35,868 nt of DNA from CAYFMH01 sp964344775 (GTDB taxonomy: Bacteria; Patescibacteriota; Gracilibacteria; UBA4473): contig CAYFOO010000009.1 in assembly GCA_964344775.1 (NCBI GenBank), positions 1-35,868 on the forward strand, read 5' to 3'. A program made the position numbers and the translations under genes. The notes beneath the pieces were generated by a model. The model ran no database searches and had not been told where the DNA came from. It saw nothing but the letters and a program-made list of their open reading frames with translations. Within the stretch, counting starts at the first letter, position 1; each line of letters starts with the position of its first letter. Positions 7,526-15,326 of the stretch are shown piece after piece.

Positions 7526-8194
7526 TTACTTTAAGGATTCTAAAAGACTTTTCAACAAAAATCTAATTGACTTTATAGAATCATCATTTCCTGGGATAGG
7601 GAAATCAATGCCTGTGGGGTCAGCATTAGCATCTACGATGGCAACGATTGGGAGATTTGCATTCTTTGCTTCGGCGATAGCGAGATGATCAGTTACTGCA
7701 TCTAGCACTACTACGGCTTTTGGTTTTTTTCGCATTTCTGCCACCCCTCGATAAGAGATGTCCAACTTTTCCAAATCTTTTTTAAACTTTGCTACTTCTT
7801 TTTTGGTGTATTTTTTGATTTCACCACTTTCGAATTGTGATTTGAGGTTGAGGTAGTGATCGATCCGTTTTCGCAATTCATTGAAGTTTGTGAGTAGGCC
7901 TGGGATCCATTTTTGATCTACATAGAAATGGTTTGTAGGAGCGACTTGGGACTGGATTTCAATAGAAACCTGTGGTTTTGTTCCTACAAATAGTATTTTT
8001 TCATTTTTTAATTTTGCTTCAGAAATAAATTTCTTTGCTTTCTCTAAGCCAGCGGCTGTTTTTTCTAAATCAAAAACGTGAACCCCGTCTTTTTTTGTAA
8101 AAAGGAAAGGTTTCATCTTTGGGTTCCATCGATCAGCCTTGTGTCCGATGTGAACGAAGTTTTGAAAAAGATCTTTGATAATGGTGGCGGTCAT
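7526..8194 (-). CDS. rpsB: 30S ribosomal protein S2
   Basis: 222 residues. Clear S2 signatures are FVHIGHKADRWNPKMKPFLF near the N-terminus, FVGTKPQ, the PGLLTNF segment, and the C-terminal PIVAIVDANADPTGIDFPIPGNDD. S2 sits on the solvent side of the 30S subunit near S1 and S8. I start at the ATG at 8194 (MTATIIKDLF), not the TTG at 8200. It is the first gene of the rpsB-DUF4870-tsf unit. The C-terminus ends soon after the conserved GNDD segment, so there is no extension here, unlike L19 and S7. Confidence 0.96.
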   Translation of the reverse strand: MTATIIKDLFQNFVHIGHKADRWNPKMKPFLFTKKDGVHVFDLEKTAAGLEKAKKFISEAKLKNEKILFVGTKPQVSIEIQSQVAPTNHFYVDQKWIPGLLTNFNELRKRIDHYLNLKSQFESGEIKKYTKKEVAKFKKDLEKLDISYRGVAEMRKKPKAVVVLDAVTDHLAIAEAKNANLPIVAIVDANADPTGIDFPIPGNDDSIKSIRFLLKSLLESLK

Positions 8195-8619
8195 GAACAA
8201 TTTTTTACTTAAAAAATAAATAGGAGCGGACGGATGTTAATAAAAATTCATTTTGACGCAAATTTTTTTTATAAAGATTAGTATATCGATTGTTTTAGGG
8301 GAATGAAATTGGAGTGAGTAATTTTTGGGAAATATTTAAAAAATGTAGAAGAAATGGGGGATTTGTGTTTTGTAGTTGGTTTTGAATTAAAGTTCTTTTG
8401 GCTGAGTGGGATACGCAGCTGTATAAAATGTTTATTCATAGTAAAAATGTTGTACAAAAAAATTGTTCTTAATTGTAAAAAAATAAGGTTCATGAGGTTT
8501 TTTTTGATTCAATTTTTTGGCTTATTTAAGGCAAAAAAACATTTTTTAATAAAAAAAGGTTTGACTTTTTGTTTGAAATCGAATAACTTTTTTGCACTCT
8601 TTAATTTTGTGCAAAAAAA
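8195..8619. other. AT-rich divergent intergenic region
   Basis: This 425-base gap separates rpsB (minus) from the wHTH gene (plus). It must hold promoters for both. I see A and T runs but no open frame with coding character and no strong hairpin. A candidate plus-strand promoter is listed separately. No clear promoter for rpsB could be picked. Confidence 0.6.
8561..8589 (+). promoter_or_regulatory. Possible promoter of the wHTH-nucleotidyltransferase gene
   Basis: TTGACT, 17 bases, TAACTT, ending 30 bases before the ATG at 8620. The -35 is good and the -10 poor. Confidence 0.35.
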
Positions 8620-9192
8620 ATGCTCAAAAAAATCTTTGGTTCCGGGGCCCGTGTGAAACTCTTTCGGCAGTTTTTGATGAATCCGGAAGAAGAATTTTTT
8701 ATTCGGGAGTTGACTCGTGTTTTGGATGAACAGATTAATTCCTTGAGACGTGAGCTTCAAAACCTGGAAGCAATCGGAATGCTAAAATCAAAAGATCGAA
8801 ACCGTAAAAAATATTATCAAGTAAATCCACACTTCCCTTTGCTTCACGAACTCACAAGTTTAGTCCGAAAAACAGATGAATCTTCTCAGAAGTTATTGAA
8901 AAAAATAACTAAACTTGGAGATATTGATGTTTTGATTTTGACCGGAGCTTTTGTAGACAAAGAGGGAGATATCGATCTTTTCTTAGTCGGAAATATGAAG
9001 AAAGAAGATGTAGAGAGGTTTTTGAGTGATAATTTTGCTGGAGAAAATCTGAAATATGCCCTCATGAACCGGGAAGATTTCTTGTACCGAATTGCTCTCA
9101 AAGATAAATTTGTGACAAAAATTTTCGAAGAAAAAGATAACTTGGTTTTGAAGAACAAGATGAAGAAAGACACGGCTCCTTTGGTATCATAG
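8620..9192 (+). CDS. Winged-helix regulator fused to a nucleotidyltransferase-like domain
   Basis: 190 residues in two parts. Residues 1-~75 form a winged helix typical of small regulators (GSGARVKLFRQFLMNPEEEFF, then IRELTRVLDEQINSLRRELQ and a basic wing ending KKYYQVNP). Residues ~95-185 resemble the Pol-beta/MNT-type nucleotidyltransferase fold: a strand, then GAF at 109-111 where the family has GS, and DID at 117-119 as the metal-binding pair. Such fusions recur in Patescibacteria and archaea and have no assigned role. The changed GS motif means catalysis is uncertain. It is preceded by a 425-base intergenic region and is probably a single-gene unit. Confidence 0.65.
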   Translation: MLKKIFGSGARVKLFRQFLMNPEEEFFIRELTRVLDEQINSLRRELQNLEAIGMLKSKDRNRKKYYQVNPHFPLLHELTSLVRKTDESSQKLLKKITKLGDIDVLILTGAFVDKEGDIDLFLVGNMKKEDVERFLSDNFAGENLKYALMNREDFLYRIALKDKFVTKIFEEKDNLVLKNKMKKDTAPLVS

Positions 9193-9481
9193 GGAAATTA
9201 GAACGGTGAATTTTTAATTTCCAATTTTTAATTTTTACTACCGCTCTCTTTGAGGCGGACTAACCTCGCCAAATGGCGATGGTTAAATAATTTTTTAAAT
9301 TCTAATTTTTAAAGGAACACTTATTTTAAAGCGTTTGAGATATTAAAAAATTAAGATTTATTTACAAAATTATAAAATTACAAAATTAAAAATTAGGGCT
9401 AATTCAAAAGTTATTCAAAAATAAATTTGCCAATGGGGATTTTATTTTTATAATCCGCCCCGATTTTAACCCTTATTTCAA
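9193..9481. other. Intergenic region with heptad array and hairpin
   Basis: A heptad array lies at 9209-9236 (AATTTTT, AATTTCC, AATTTTT, AATTTTT). A hairpin near 9264-9277 (TCGCCA/TGGCGA) is followed after about ten bases by a T-rich stretch and may end the upstream transcript. ACAAAATTA-type repeats lie around 9364-9392, and the rplS promoter is at the right end. No gene is seen. Confidence 0.55.
9427..9454 (+). promoter_or_regulatory. Promoter of rplS
   Basis: TTGCCA, 16 bases, TATAAT. The predicted start lies about 20 bases before the ATG, giving a very short leader. The same stretch forms a hairpin (GGGGATT paired with AATCCGCCCC, 9435-9461), so promoter and hairpin overlap. Confidence 0.6.
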
Positions 9482-10102
9482 ATGACAAACTTAGTTCAAA
9501 AGTATTCGCAAAAACACTGTAAGCCGAGCGTACCGGATCTGAAGCCGGGATATCAGGTAAAAGTGCATCAAAAAATTAAAGAAGGAAATAAGGAGAGAGT
9601 TCAGATTTTTGAAGGGATGATTATCCGAAAAAATGCTGGGCACGGTCCTTCTGAAACTTTCACGGTTCGAAAGATCTCTGAAGGAATTGGAGTAGAAAAG
9701 GTTTTTCCAGTGCATTCTCCAACAATTACAAAAATAGAGGTGACTCGAGCTCACAAGATTCGCCGAGCAAAATTAGGTTATTTGCGAGCCCTCTCTGGAA
9801 AAGCTCTTCGTCTCAAAGAAGTACCGCTAGATCTGAGAACAAAGGAATTTGAGCAACCTGCTCCGCTAAAAGCTGAGACAGAAGCAGCTCCTGCAGCAGA
9901 AGCTCTAGTACCAGAGCCTGCGGCAGCGGAAACACCAGCTGAACCAAAGGCAGAAGAGGCTGTCGAAGCTCCAACACAAGAAAAAGTACCGGCAAAAGAG
10001 GAACCAGCCAAAGCAGAGGCTGAACCAGAAGCTGCTACTGAAGACCCTGCTTCAGCTGATGAGGCACCAGCAGAAGAAGAAACGAAAAAGGAAGAGAAAT
10101 AA
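9482..10102 (+). CDS. rplS: 50S ribosomal protein L19 with long Ala/Glu/Pro tail
   Basis: 206 residues against about 115 in most bacteria. Residues 1-~115 are a standard L19: the PGYQVKVHQKIKEGNKERVQ and FEGMIIRK strands, then the VEKVFPVHSP segment and the basic KIRRAKLGYLR helix. From ~115 on, the protein is almost wholly Ala, Glu, Pro, Lys and Thr, with no hydrophobic core, so it is surely disordered. L19 sits at the 30S-50S interface. The tail would extend from the subunit surface. The reading frame and base composition continue smoothly, so this is not a frameshift. It stands alone, not with trmD, rimM or rpsP as in most bacteria. Confidence 0.95.
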   Translation: MTNLVQKYSQKHCKPSVPDLKPGYQVKVHQKIKEGNKERVQIFEGMIIRKNAGHGPSETFTVRKISEGIGVEKVFPVHSPTITKIEVTRAHKIRRAKLGYLRALSGKALRLKEVPLDLRTKEFEQPAPLKAETEAAPAAEALVPEPAAAETPAEPKAEEAVEAPTQEKVPAKEEPAKAEAEPEAATEDPASADEAPAEEETKKEEK

Positions 10103-10406
10103 AAGGTTGAAGGTGGGAGGTTGTAAGTTGTAGGGAAAGAAAATAACTAATCCCTACCACCTATAACTAATCAATTATAAAATGGCATAAACTATTTAGA
10201 GGAACCAACTAAGGTTGTAATTTTTGGTGCTTCACGGGGCGAGCGATCCCGACGTGTCGGGAGAGTCGAGTCCCGGGAAAAGCACCGAAATTTCCGAAGT
10301 ACCTACTTCATAATCCCTTAATACATACAGAGGGAATCCTATTCAACCTCTTAATTTTTATGCAATTTTATTCCGAAATAGCTACATCACTTACAACCTA
10401 CAACTT
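10103..10406. other. Repeat-filled gap between convergent rplS and nrdG
   Basis: No gene is seen. Heptads at 10104-10138 (AGGTTGA, AGGTGGG, AGGTTGT, AAGTTGT) face complementary arrays near 10151-10172 and 10386-10404 (ACTTACAACCTACAACTTT). The middle holds the nested palindromes listed next. Confidence 0.6.
10226..10286. repeat. Nested palindromes
   Basis: The outer arms are GGTGCTT and AAGCACC. Inside are CGGGGCGAGCGA and GAGTCGAGTCCCG, which look like two halves of one palindromic repeat. They are split by a perfect 16-base palindrome TCCCGACGTGTCGGGA (10247-10262). The same TCCCGA...TCGGGA arms occur at 16131-16146 with a different centre. Confidence 0.65.
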
Positions 10407-11114
10407 TTATTCCATTACTTCCACCTGTGAGACATATTTTTCAGCGATCTTTTTGAATGCGGTTAATTCCTTTTTTGAGAATCCAGTGTATTTGTGAAAT
10501 TCTGGATTTAGCACTTTTTTGTTTCGGAAGTTCTGGATGGTGAATTTTTTTGCTCCTTTGATAAATTGGACAATTTTTTCCATCTCTGCTTCATCATGAA
10601 ATTCTGCGATTACCGTGGTTCGAAATTCATAATCAACACCAGAATTCATAATGAGATCTTTGCTTTTTTCGATCTGAGGGGTGTCTACTTTTGTATCAGC
10701 GAGGATGTCGTAGTTTTTTGGACTAGCTTTGATATCCATGGCGAAGTAGTCCACACATTTTTCTCGGATACATTCTTCGATTACTTTTGCATTGGTTCCG
10801 TTGGTATCCAGTTTTACGAGGAATCCCATCTCTTTTATTTTTTTCAAAAAAGGGACAAGATCTGGCTGAATCGTTGGTTCTCCTCCAGAAACTACCACCC
10901 CATCGAGCAGGCCTTTTCTGGTTTTGAGGAATTTGAAAAACTTTTCTTCAGGAACGAGGCCTTTTTCCTGATAATTAAGAATTTCCTCCGGTAAAACAAA
11001 TTGTGGATTATGGCAAAATCCACATCGAAAATTGCATCCTGCGGTGAAGATAATGCAGGCGGTTTTTCCTGGATAATCGAGGAGAGTGAGGGTGTGGATG
11101 CCGGCGATGAGCAT
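10407..11114 (-). CDS. nrdG: Anaerobic ribonucleotide reductase activating protein (radical SAM)
   Basis: 235 residues. The radical SAM cluster motif CxxxCxxC is at residues 27, 31 and 34 (CNFRCGFC), followed by the SGGEPT S-adenosylmethionine-binding motif near 78 and a partial TIM barrel. This is the long NrdG form, which generates the glycyl radical on the class III reductase NrdD. The start MLIAGIHTLTLLDYPGKTAC is typical of that subgroup. Upstream on the same strand is a thioredoxin-like gene, a usual companion. nrdD itself is not in the window. A general radical SAM activase for another glycyl-radical enzyme is the main alternative. Confidence 0.85.
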   Translation of the reverse strand: MLIAGIHTLTLLDYPGKTACIIFTAGCNFRCGFCHNPQFVLPEEILNYQEKGLVPEEKFFKFLKTRKGLLDGVVVSGGEPTIQPDLVPFLKKIKEMGFLVKLDTNGTNAKVIEECIREKCVDYFAMDIKASPKNYDILADTKVDTPQIEKSKDLIMNSGVDYEFRTTVIAEFHDEAEMEKIVQFIKGAKKFTIQNFRNKKVLNPEFHKYTGFSKKELTAFKKIAEKYVSQVEVME

Positions 11115-11147
11115 AATTTCAGTAAACAGGGAATAGTGACGAGGAAA

Positions 11148-11237
11148 AAGGTAAAAGTTAAAAGCCGAAAGTCAAAAATTAAAAAATGAATTTTAAAATT
11201 TAAAATTCTAAAAACTAAGAACTAAAAACCAATAACT
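11148..11237. repeat. Long heptad array between nrdG and the thioredoxin-like gene
   Basis: About twelve 7-mers in near-perfect register (AAAAGTT, AAAAGCC, GAAAGTC, AAAAATT and so on, through TAAAAAC, TAAGAAC, TAAAAAC, CAATAAC, TAAATTT). The unit changes gradually along the array while the period stays 7. It is the longest single array in the window. Confidence 0.75.
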
Positions 11238-11242
11238 AAATT

Positions 11243-11488
11243 TTAGTCTAGGTCTTTCAAAAATCCATCCAGTTCATCAGTTTCATTGGCCCGGAATATT
11301 TCACTCCCTTTTTCGTTGAAAACCACGATAGTTGGTGCCACAGTGATCCCCAGATCCATACTTTTTTCTGGAAAATCTGGACTCATTTCATCTAGTACTT
11401 CTCCAGAAAAGGTGACATTTTCTGCCACAAATTCTTTGAAAGCAGGGCATTTTGGGCAACGAGTAGTGGTGAACAGGAGGTAGTTCAT
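11243..11488 (-). CDS. Thioredoxin/glutaredoxin-like protein
   Basis: 81 residues, a minimal thioredoxin fold. The CPKC active site is at residues 11-14, right after the first strand, and the cis-proline segment VAPTIVVFNEKG is at ~50-61. This is the size of NrdH-type redoxins and of small thioredoxins that reduce ribonucleotide reductase. It is upstream of nrdG on the same strand, which fits supplying electrons for anaerobic deoxynucleotide synthesis. The partner is inferred from position only. The start is the ATG at 11488. Confidence 0.85.
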   Translation of the reverse strand: MNYLLFTTTRCPKCPAFKEFVAENVTFSGEVLDEMSPDFPEKSMDLGITVAPTIVVFNEKGSEIFRANETDELDGFLKDLD

Positions 11489-11562
11489 TTTAAATTGTAG
11501 ATTTATTTATTCCCTTTTATTCTGAGTTTTTGGACGCCTTTTTCCAAAACCCCTCTTACATA

Positions 11563-11597
11563 GCTTTTTCCCTAGTATCTCCCCTTGTCAGGGGAGG
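11563..11597. repeat. C/G-run palindrome, copy 2
   Basis: Core CTCCCCTTGTCAGGGGAG at 11579-11596, preceded by an upstream CCCTC flank near 11550 as in the longer copies. It lies just downstream of the 4-TM protein gene (minus strand) and may serve as its transcript end. Confidence 0.7.
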
Positions 11598-11607
11598 CAC
11601 TTTTTTG

Positions 11608-11991
11608 TTATGCAAAGTATCCTACGTAGCAAAGATATCCTCCCAAAAGAAGATAGATTACTGCACAAACATTTAGGATACCACCAAGGTTGATGGCTTT
11701 TGCAAATCCGTACACTTTTTCTGGGAAAAGAAGGAGCGTAACTCCTTTTATAATTCCACCCCAACCAAAGATGGTGAAGATTACTGGCCAATCAAGGACC
11801 CAGACATTGTGATGAAGCACGATAGCCATTCCGATGGCGAAGGCAGATACTCCACCGATGTAAGTCATAGCTGGGCTTTTTTCGAATTCATCCAGCATTT
11901 TGAGATAGGTTTTGCCGTTAAGCAGTAAGGCGATGGCAATCACGGCGATGATAGGGCCGATCAGTTGTGCCAGAAATACAGAAGTTTCCAT
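11608..11991 (-). CDS. Four-helix membrane protein of unknown function
   Basis: 127 residues, mostly hydrophobic, with four predicted TM helices at about 8-24, 42-59, 68-88 and 100-124. No catalytic motif is visible, and charged residues lie in the short loops (KTYLKMLDEFEKSP). I do not recognise the family. It lies upstream of the thioredoxin-like gene on the same strand but is separated by a palindrome and about 120 bases, so co-transcription is uncertain. It starts at the ATG at 11991 and ends GYLCYVGYFA. Confidence 0.7.
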   Translation of the reverse strand: METSVFLAQLIGPIIAVIAIALLLNGKTYLKMLDEFEKSPAMTYIGGVSAFAIGMAIVLHHNVWVLDWPVIFTIFGWGGIIKGVTLLLFPEKVYGFAKAINLGGILNVCAVIYLLLGGYLCYVGYFA

Positions 11992-12066
11992 AGTTTTGGA
12001 GGTTAAAAAATAAGAGCTGATTTGTATTTTAGTAGATGTTTCTGGGAAAAGGGAAGAAAAATTAGC

Positions 12067-12094
12067 TTGATTTTTTATTGAAGTAGTTTATTTT
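12067..12094 (+). promoter_or_regulatory. Possible promoter upstream of the 12105 gene
   Basis: TTGATT, 16 bases, TATTTT, ending about 10 bases before the ATG. This would give an almost leaderless mRNA. Weak match. Confidence 0.3.
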
Positions 12095-12104
12095 ATTATC
12101 AATA

Positions 12105-13091
12105 ATGAGTGTTTTTGATCATCTAGATGATGCAATTGATGAAGTGCGAGATGGCCACTTGGCGAAAGTGTATGTACTTCTGAAAGAAGAGCTGAAATTA
12201 ACAGCAAAAGAACAACTCTTTATTGTTGGCAAATATTTGGAAATTATCAAAATGGAGAAAGTAGTGAATGCAAACACTTTGTGGAAGGTTTTTGAAGAGC
12301 AAGAGCAGTGCGAGGTTCTAAAAAAATTGGCGGTGGTTTTATTGGAAGAATGTAAACTCCCGCCGGGAGCTGCTCAGGTTCCAGTTGTAGAGGATTATTT
12401 TGAAGCGATGAGAGAAGTTTCTTCTATACCTGATTTGGTAGATAGTACATCAGATGTTGGTGCTGCTTTTGAAGAATTTGAGGCTAGCACTTTGGGAATA
12501 GCAGGAGGAGATGAAGAAATGGAAGATTTAATGTCATTACTTTTGAAAACTTTGGAAGAAAAAGGATTGTCGGCGGCTTTGATGGAAAGAAGTGATGGAG
12601 GTTCTTTATTGGAAAGTTCACTGAAAGGTACAGAGGTAGCCTGTAGGGAAATGGGGATACTGGAAAGCTTAGAGTTCCTCTTCAGGAGAGGGTTTGATTT
12701 GTCTGCAGAAGAACAGTCTGTTCTTGTATTTCGTTATTTGCAAATTATTGGTTCGGGCCAAATAAAAACGAGAGAAAATTTGCGGCGAGTTTTGGACCAG
12801 GAAGAAGGGGGAGATATTTTTCTTGGGGTAGAATCTCTTTTGGCAGATGGGCAGGCTCTTTTTATTCATGAACAGTGGGAGCCCTTGAATCAGTATTTAC
12901 TAATGCTTAGAAGAGAGACCAAGATCAAAGATACATCGTATGATTATACCCATCGAGTGGAAGGTGCGGTTGAAGGGCTTGTGAAATTTGCAAGAACGAT
13001 TGGTGGAGAGGTGGGAGATGAGTCAGATTTTCATAAGGAAAAAAGGGGAAAAGATGGAATTCCGAGGAAGCATGAGAGTACGGTGCATTGA
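12105..13091 (+). CDS. Unknown protein with an internal repeat
   Basis: 328 residues, acidic and helical, without signal peptide or TM helix. Two segments match each other: LTAKEQLFIVGKYLEII at residue ~32 and LSAEEQSVLVFRYLQII at ~199, each followed by a similar ~30-residue stretch (NANTLWKVFEEQE against TRENLRRVLDQEE). This suggests a duplicated ~55-residue helical domain. I do not recognise the family. It ends in TGA shortly before a 78-residue gene on the same strand, likely one unit. Codon use is AT-rich but coherent, which supports a real gene. Confidence 0.6.
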   Translation: MSVFDHLDDAIDEVRDGHLAKVYVLLKEELKLTAKEQLFIVGKYLEIIKMEKVVNANTLWKVFEEQEQCEVLKKLAVVLLEECKLPPGAAQVPVVEDYFEAMREVSSIPDLVDSTSDVGAAFEEFEASTLGIAGGDEEMEDLMSLLLKTLEEKGLSAALMERSDGGSLLESSLKGTEVACREMGILESLEFLFRRGFDLSAEEQSVLVFRYLQIIGSGQIKTRENLRRVLDQEEGGDIFLGVESLLADGQALFIHEQWEPLNQYLLMLRRETKIKDTSYDYTHRVEGAVEGLVKFARTIGGEVGDESDFHKEKRGKDGIPRKHESTVH

Positions 13092-13109
13092 TTTTTTTAA
13101 AATAATGAA

Positions 13110-13346
13110 ATGCTAAAGTTGATAGCGACAATGACGGTGGTAGGAGATTCAGAGTTTGAATCTATGGGTTTGACTGATCAAACCGCATTTATAGAAGAGA
13201 TAAAGGCAGAAGTAGAAGGGAAAAAGCACGAAGGAATGTCTGTAGCAGAAGAAATAGTTTTAATGGTGGGAATTTTTAAAAAGAGAGGTTTGAGGGTGGT
13301 TTTATCTGTGGAGAGAGACGATGAAGGAGGTCCAAATCTTTATTGA
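13110..13346 (+). CDS. Small unknown protein
   Basis: 78 residues, acidic. It starts MLKLIATMTVVGDSEFES and ends in an exposed polar tail (ERDDEGGPNLY). No TM helix or known motif is seen. It lies 18 bases after the 12105 gene, so the two are probably co-transcribed, and converges on uvrC with an 11-base gap. It could be a separate protein or a small partner of the 12105 product. Confidence 0.5.
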   Translation: MLKLIATMTVVGDSEFESMGLTDQTAFIEEIKAEVEGKKHEGMSVAEEIVLMVGIFKKRGLRVVLSVERDDEGGPNLY

Positions 13347-13357
13347 TTTTTTTATTT

Positions 13358-15298
13358 TTAAAGCATTTTCTTCAGATTCTCCAACTGTTTCCGACTCACC
13401 ACTTTGAGCACTTCAGCGTCTTTTGCTTTTTTGATCCCCCCTACCGATCCGAAGGTCTGAAGCAGTTTCTTTTTTGTACTAGGTCCGATACCTTCGATTT
13501 CATCGAGGATGGATTTGACGGCGGATTTTTCTCGGAGATTTCGGTTGAAGGAGATGGCAAATCGGTGGGCTTCATCACGGATCCTCTGGAGCAGTTTCAG
13601 AGCAGGGGAGTCGAGTGGGAGTTCTAGGGGGCCTGATTCTTCTGGTCGGAAGATTTGTTCTTCCTGTTTTGCTAGAGCAATGATTTGAGCCTCAGGATCA
13701 AATTTCTTTGGAAATTTAAAATCTTTCACCGCTTTCATGACGGCTGAGAGTTGGCCTTTACCACCGTCGATAATTATCAGGTTTGGGATGATTGTGTCAG
13801 AAACCCCTCTCACTCTCCCCTTATCAAGGGGAGAAGATAATTTGGAAAATCTCCGGGCAAGGATCTCGTGCATCGCAGCAAAGTCATCAATCTTGCCATC
13901 TGGAAGTGTTTTTACTTTGAACCGGCGATATTCTGACTTCTTCGGTTCACCATCGATGAAGACGACTTGTGAAGCTACCGTGTGCGTACCTCCAAGGTGA
14001 GAGATATCGTAGCATTCCATTCTTTTTGGTGAATCTTTGAGTCCCAGCTCTTCGGCCAGTTCGGGGAGAGATTTGCTGAAGTTCTCCGTATGCGAAGCTA
14101 CTTCTAGGGCTGTTTTTTCGGCAAAATTCTTGGCATTTTTTTGTGCGATTTGGAGAACCTCTTTTTTAGGACCTTTTTGGGGCGTGTAAATTTCGATCTT
14201 TTGATCGTCAAAGAATTGGGAGGACAAAAAGGATTCCAGTTCTTCTTTTTCAGGAATTGCTACTGGGACACAAATCTCTCGTGGTGGCTCATCGATTTTT
14301 TCATAAAACTGAATGATAAATTTTTCGAGTAATTCACTATCTGGAATGTCCGTGTTTTTCGACTGGAATTCGATTTCATTTTGATCGAGAAATTTTCCAT
14401 TTCTGAAAGCAATGCGTACGAAAAAGACCGAGGTTTCTGCTTTCTCAAAATGAATGAAATCGCGGTTTAGTAGATCAGTGAATTGCACGTTTTGTTTCTC
14501 TGTGGAGAGTTCGATAGATTGGATGAGATCTCGAGTTTTCCCCGCTGCCTCGAAATTTTTTTCTTCGGCAAATTTCATCATTTTTTCCTGGAGCGATTTG
14601 ATTACTTCTTTTGTGTTTCCACGGAGAAATTGTTTCATCGCACTTACATTTTTTTGATAATCTTCGATAGTAATTTCTCCACTGCAGGGAGCGGTGCATT
14701 TTTTGATATGAAAATCGAGGCAGGGGATGGATCGTTTTTCTGGGTTGGAGAGAATTTTGATATTGTTCTCTTGCCTTCGGCTTAAACCCCCTAAATCCCC
14801 CTTATCAGGGGGACTTTCCATTTTTAATCGACAGGTCCGGATCTGGAACACTTTCTGGCAAAATTGAAGGGTTGCCCGAAGTTTTTTGGCCGAAGTCTTG
14901 GGCCCAAAGTAAAAACTTCCATCTCGCACAATCTTTCTCGTAGTTTCCATTCTCGGGAAATCTTCGTTGGTGAGTCTGAGGTAGAGGAAATTTTTATCAT
15001 CTCTTAGAAGTACGTTGTACCAGGGGCGAAATTCTTTGATGAGGTTATTTTCTAGGATCAATGATTCCATTTCAGAATTCACCGTTCGGGTTTCGATTTT
15101 TACAATTGATTTGACCAGCTTCTCCAGTTTTGGGGATTTTTTCGTTTTTTGGAAGTATGAGCTGACACGCTTCCTGAGATTTTTCGCTTTTCCCACGTAG
15201 AGCAGTTTTCCATTTTTATCCCAAAAAAGGTAGCATCCCGGGTTGGTCGGGATTTCTTTTGCGATGAATTTGAAGGCTGGGGATTTTTTCTTTTTCAC
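13358..15298 (-). CDS. uvrC: UvrABC system protein C
   Basis: 646 residues with all domains. The GIY-YIG nuclease (PGCYLFWDKNGKLLYVGKAKNL) lies near residues 19-40 onward and makes the 3' incision. The Cys-rich segment CLDFHIKKCTAPC is near 195, the UVR motif for UvrB binding near 225-260, the RNase H-like 5' nuclease (ECYDISHLGG near 427, DGGKGQLSA near 512), and the helix-hairpin-helix DNA-binding end (EGIGPSTKKKLLQTFG). It starts at GTG (15298). Two C/G-run palindromes are carried in frame: at residues ~161-173 (SPPDKGDLGGL) and ~488-499 (SPLDKGRVRGV). Both fall in loops between conserved blocks, so the enzyme is probably still active. Confidence 0.95.
   Translation of the reverse strand: MKKKKSPAFKFIAKEIPTNPGCYLFWDKNGKLLYVGKAKNLRKRVSSYFQKTKKSPKLEKLVKSIVKIETRTVNSEMESLILENNLIKEFRPWYNVLLRDDKNFLYLRLTNEDFPRMETTRKIVRDGSFYFGPKTSAKKLRATLQFCQKVFQIRTCRLKMESPPDKGDLGGLSRRQENNIKILSNPEKRSIPCLDFHIKKCTAPCSGEITIEDYQKNVSAMKQFLRGNTKEVIKSLQEKMMKFAEEKNFEAAGKTRDLIQSIELSTEKQNVQFTDLLNRDFIHFEKAETSVFFVRIAFRNGKFLDQNEIEFQSKNTDIPDSELLEKFIIQFYEKIDEPPREICVPVAIPEKEELESFLSSQFFDDQKIEIYTPQKGPKKEVLQIAQKNAKNFAEKTALEVASHTENFSKSLPELAEELGLKDSPKRMECYDISHLGGTHTVASQVVFIDGEPKKSEYRRFKVKTLPDGKIDDFAAMHEILARRFSKLSSPLDKGRVRGVSDTIIPNLIIIDGGKGQLSAVMKAVKDFKFPKKFDPEAQIIALAKQEEQIFRPEESGPLELPLDSPALKLLQRIRDEAHRFAISFNRNLREKSAVKSILDEIEGIGPSTKKKLLQTFGSVGGIKKAKDAEVLKVVSRKQLENLKKML
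13801..13836. repeat. C/G-run palindrome, copy 3 (in frame in uvrC)
   Basis: Flank CCCCTCTCACT, then CTCCCCTTATCAAGGGGAG. On the minus strand it encodes SPLDKGRVRGV in the loop before the conserved LIIIDGGKGQLS block of UvrC. Confidence 0.85.
14783..14817. repeat. C/G-run palindrome, copy 4 (in frame in uvrC)
   Basis: Flank AAACCCCCTAAAT, then CCCCCTTATCAGGGGG. On the minus strand it encodes SPPDKGDLGGL, in the segment between the nuclease domain and the CLDFHIKKC block. Confidence 0.85.
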
Positions 15299-15326
15299 GA
15301 AAAAATTTTACTTCTTTCTTCAAAAA

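Noticed and set aside
8278..8760. Open frames on both strands in the rpsB/wHTH gap
   Set aside because: Rich in Phe and Lys from A/T runs, no conserved pattern, and they overlap the true wHTH gene.
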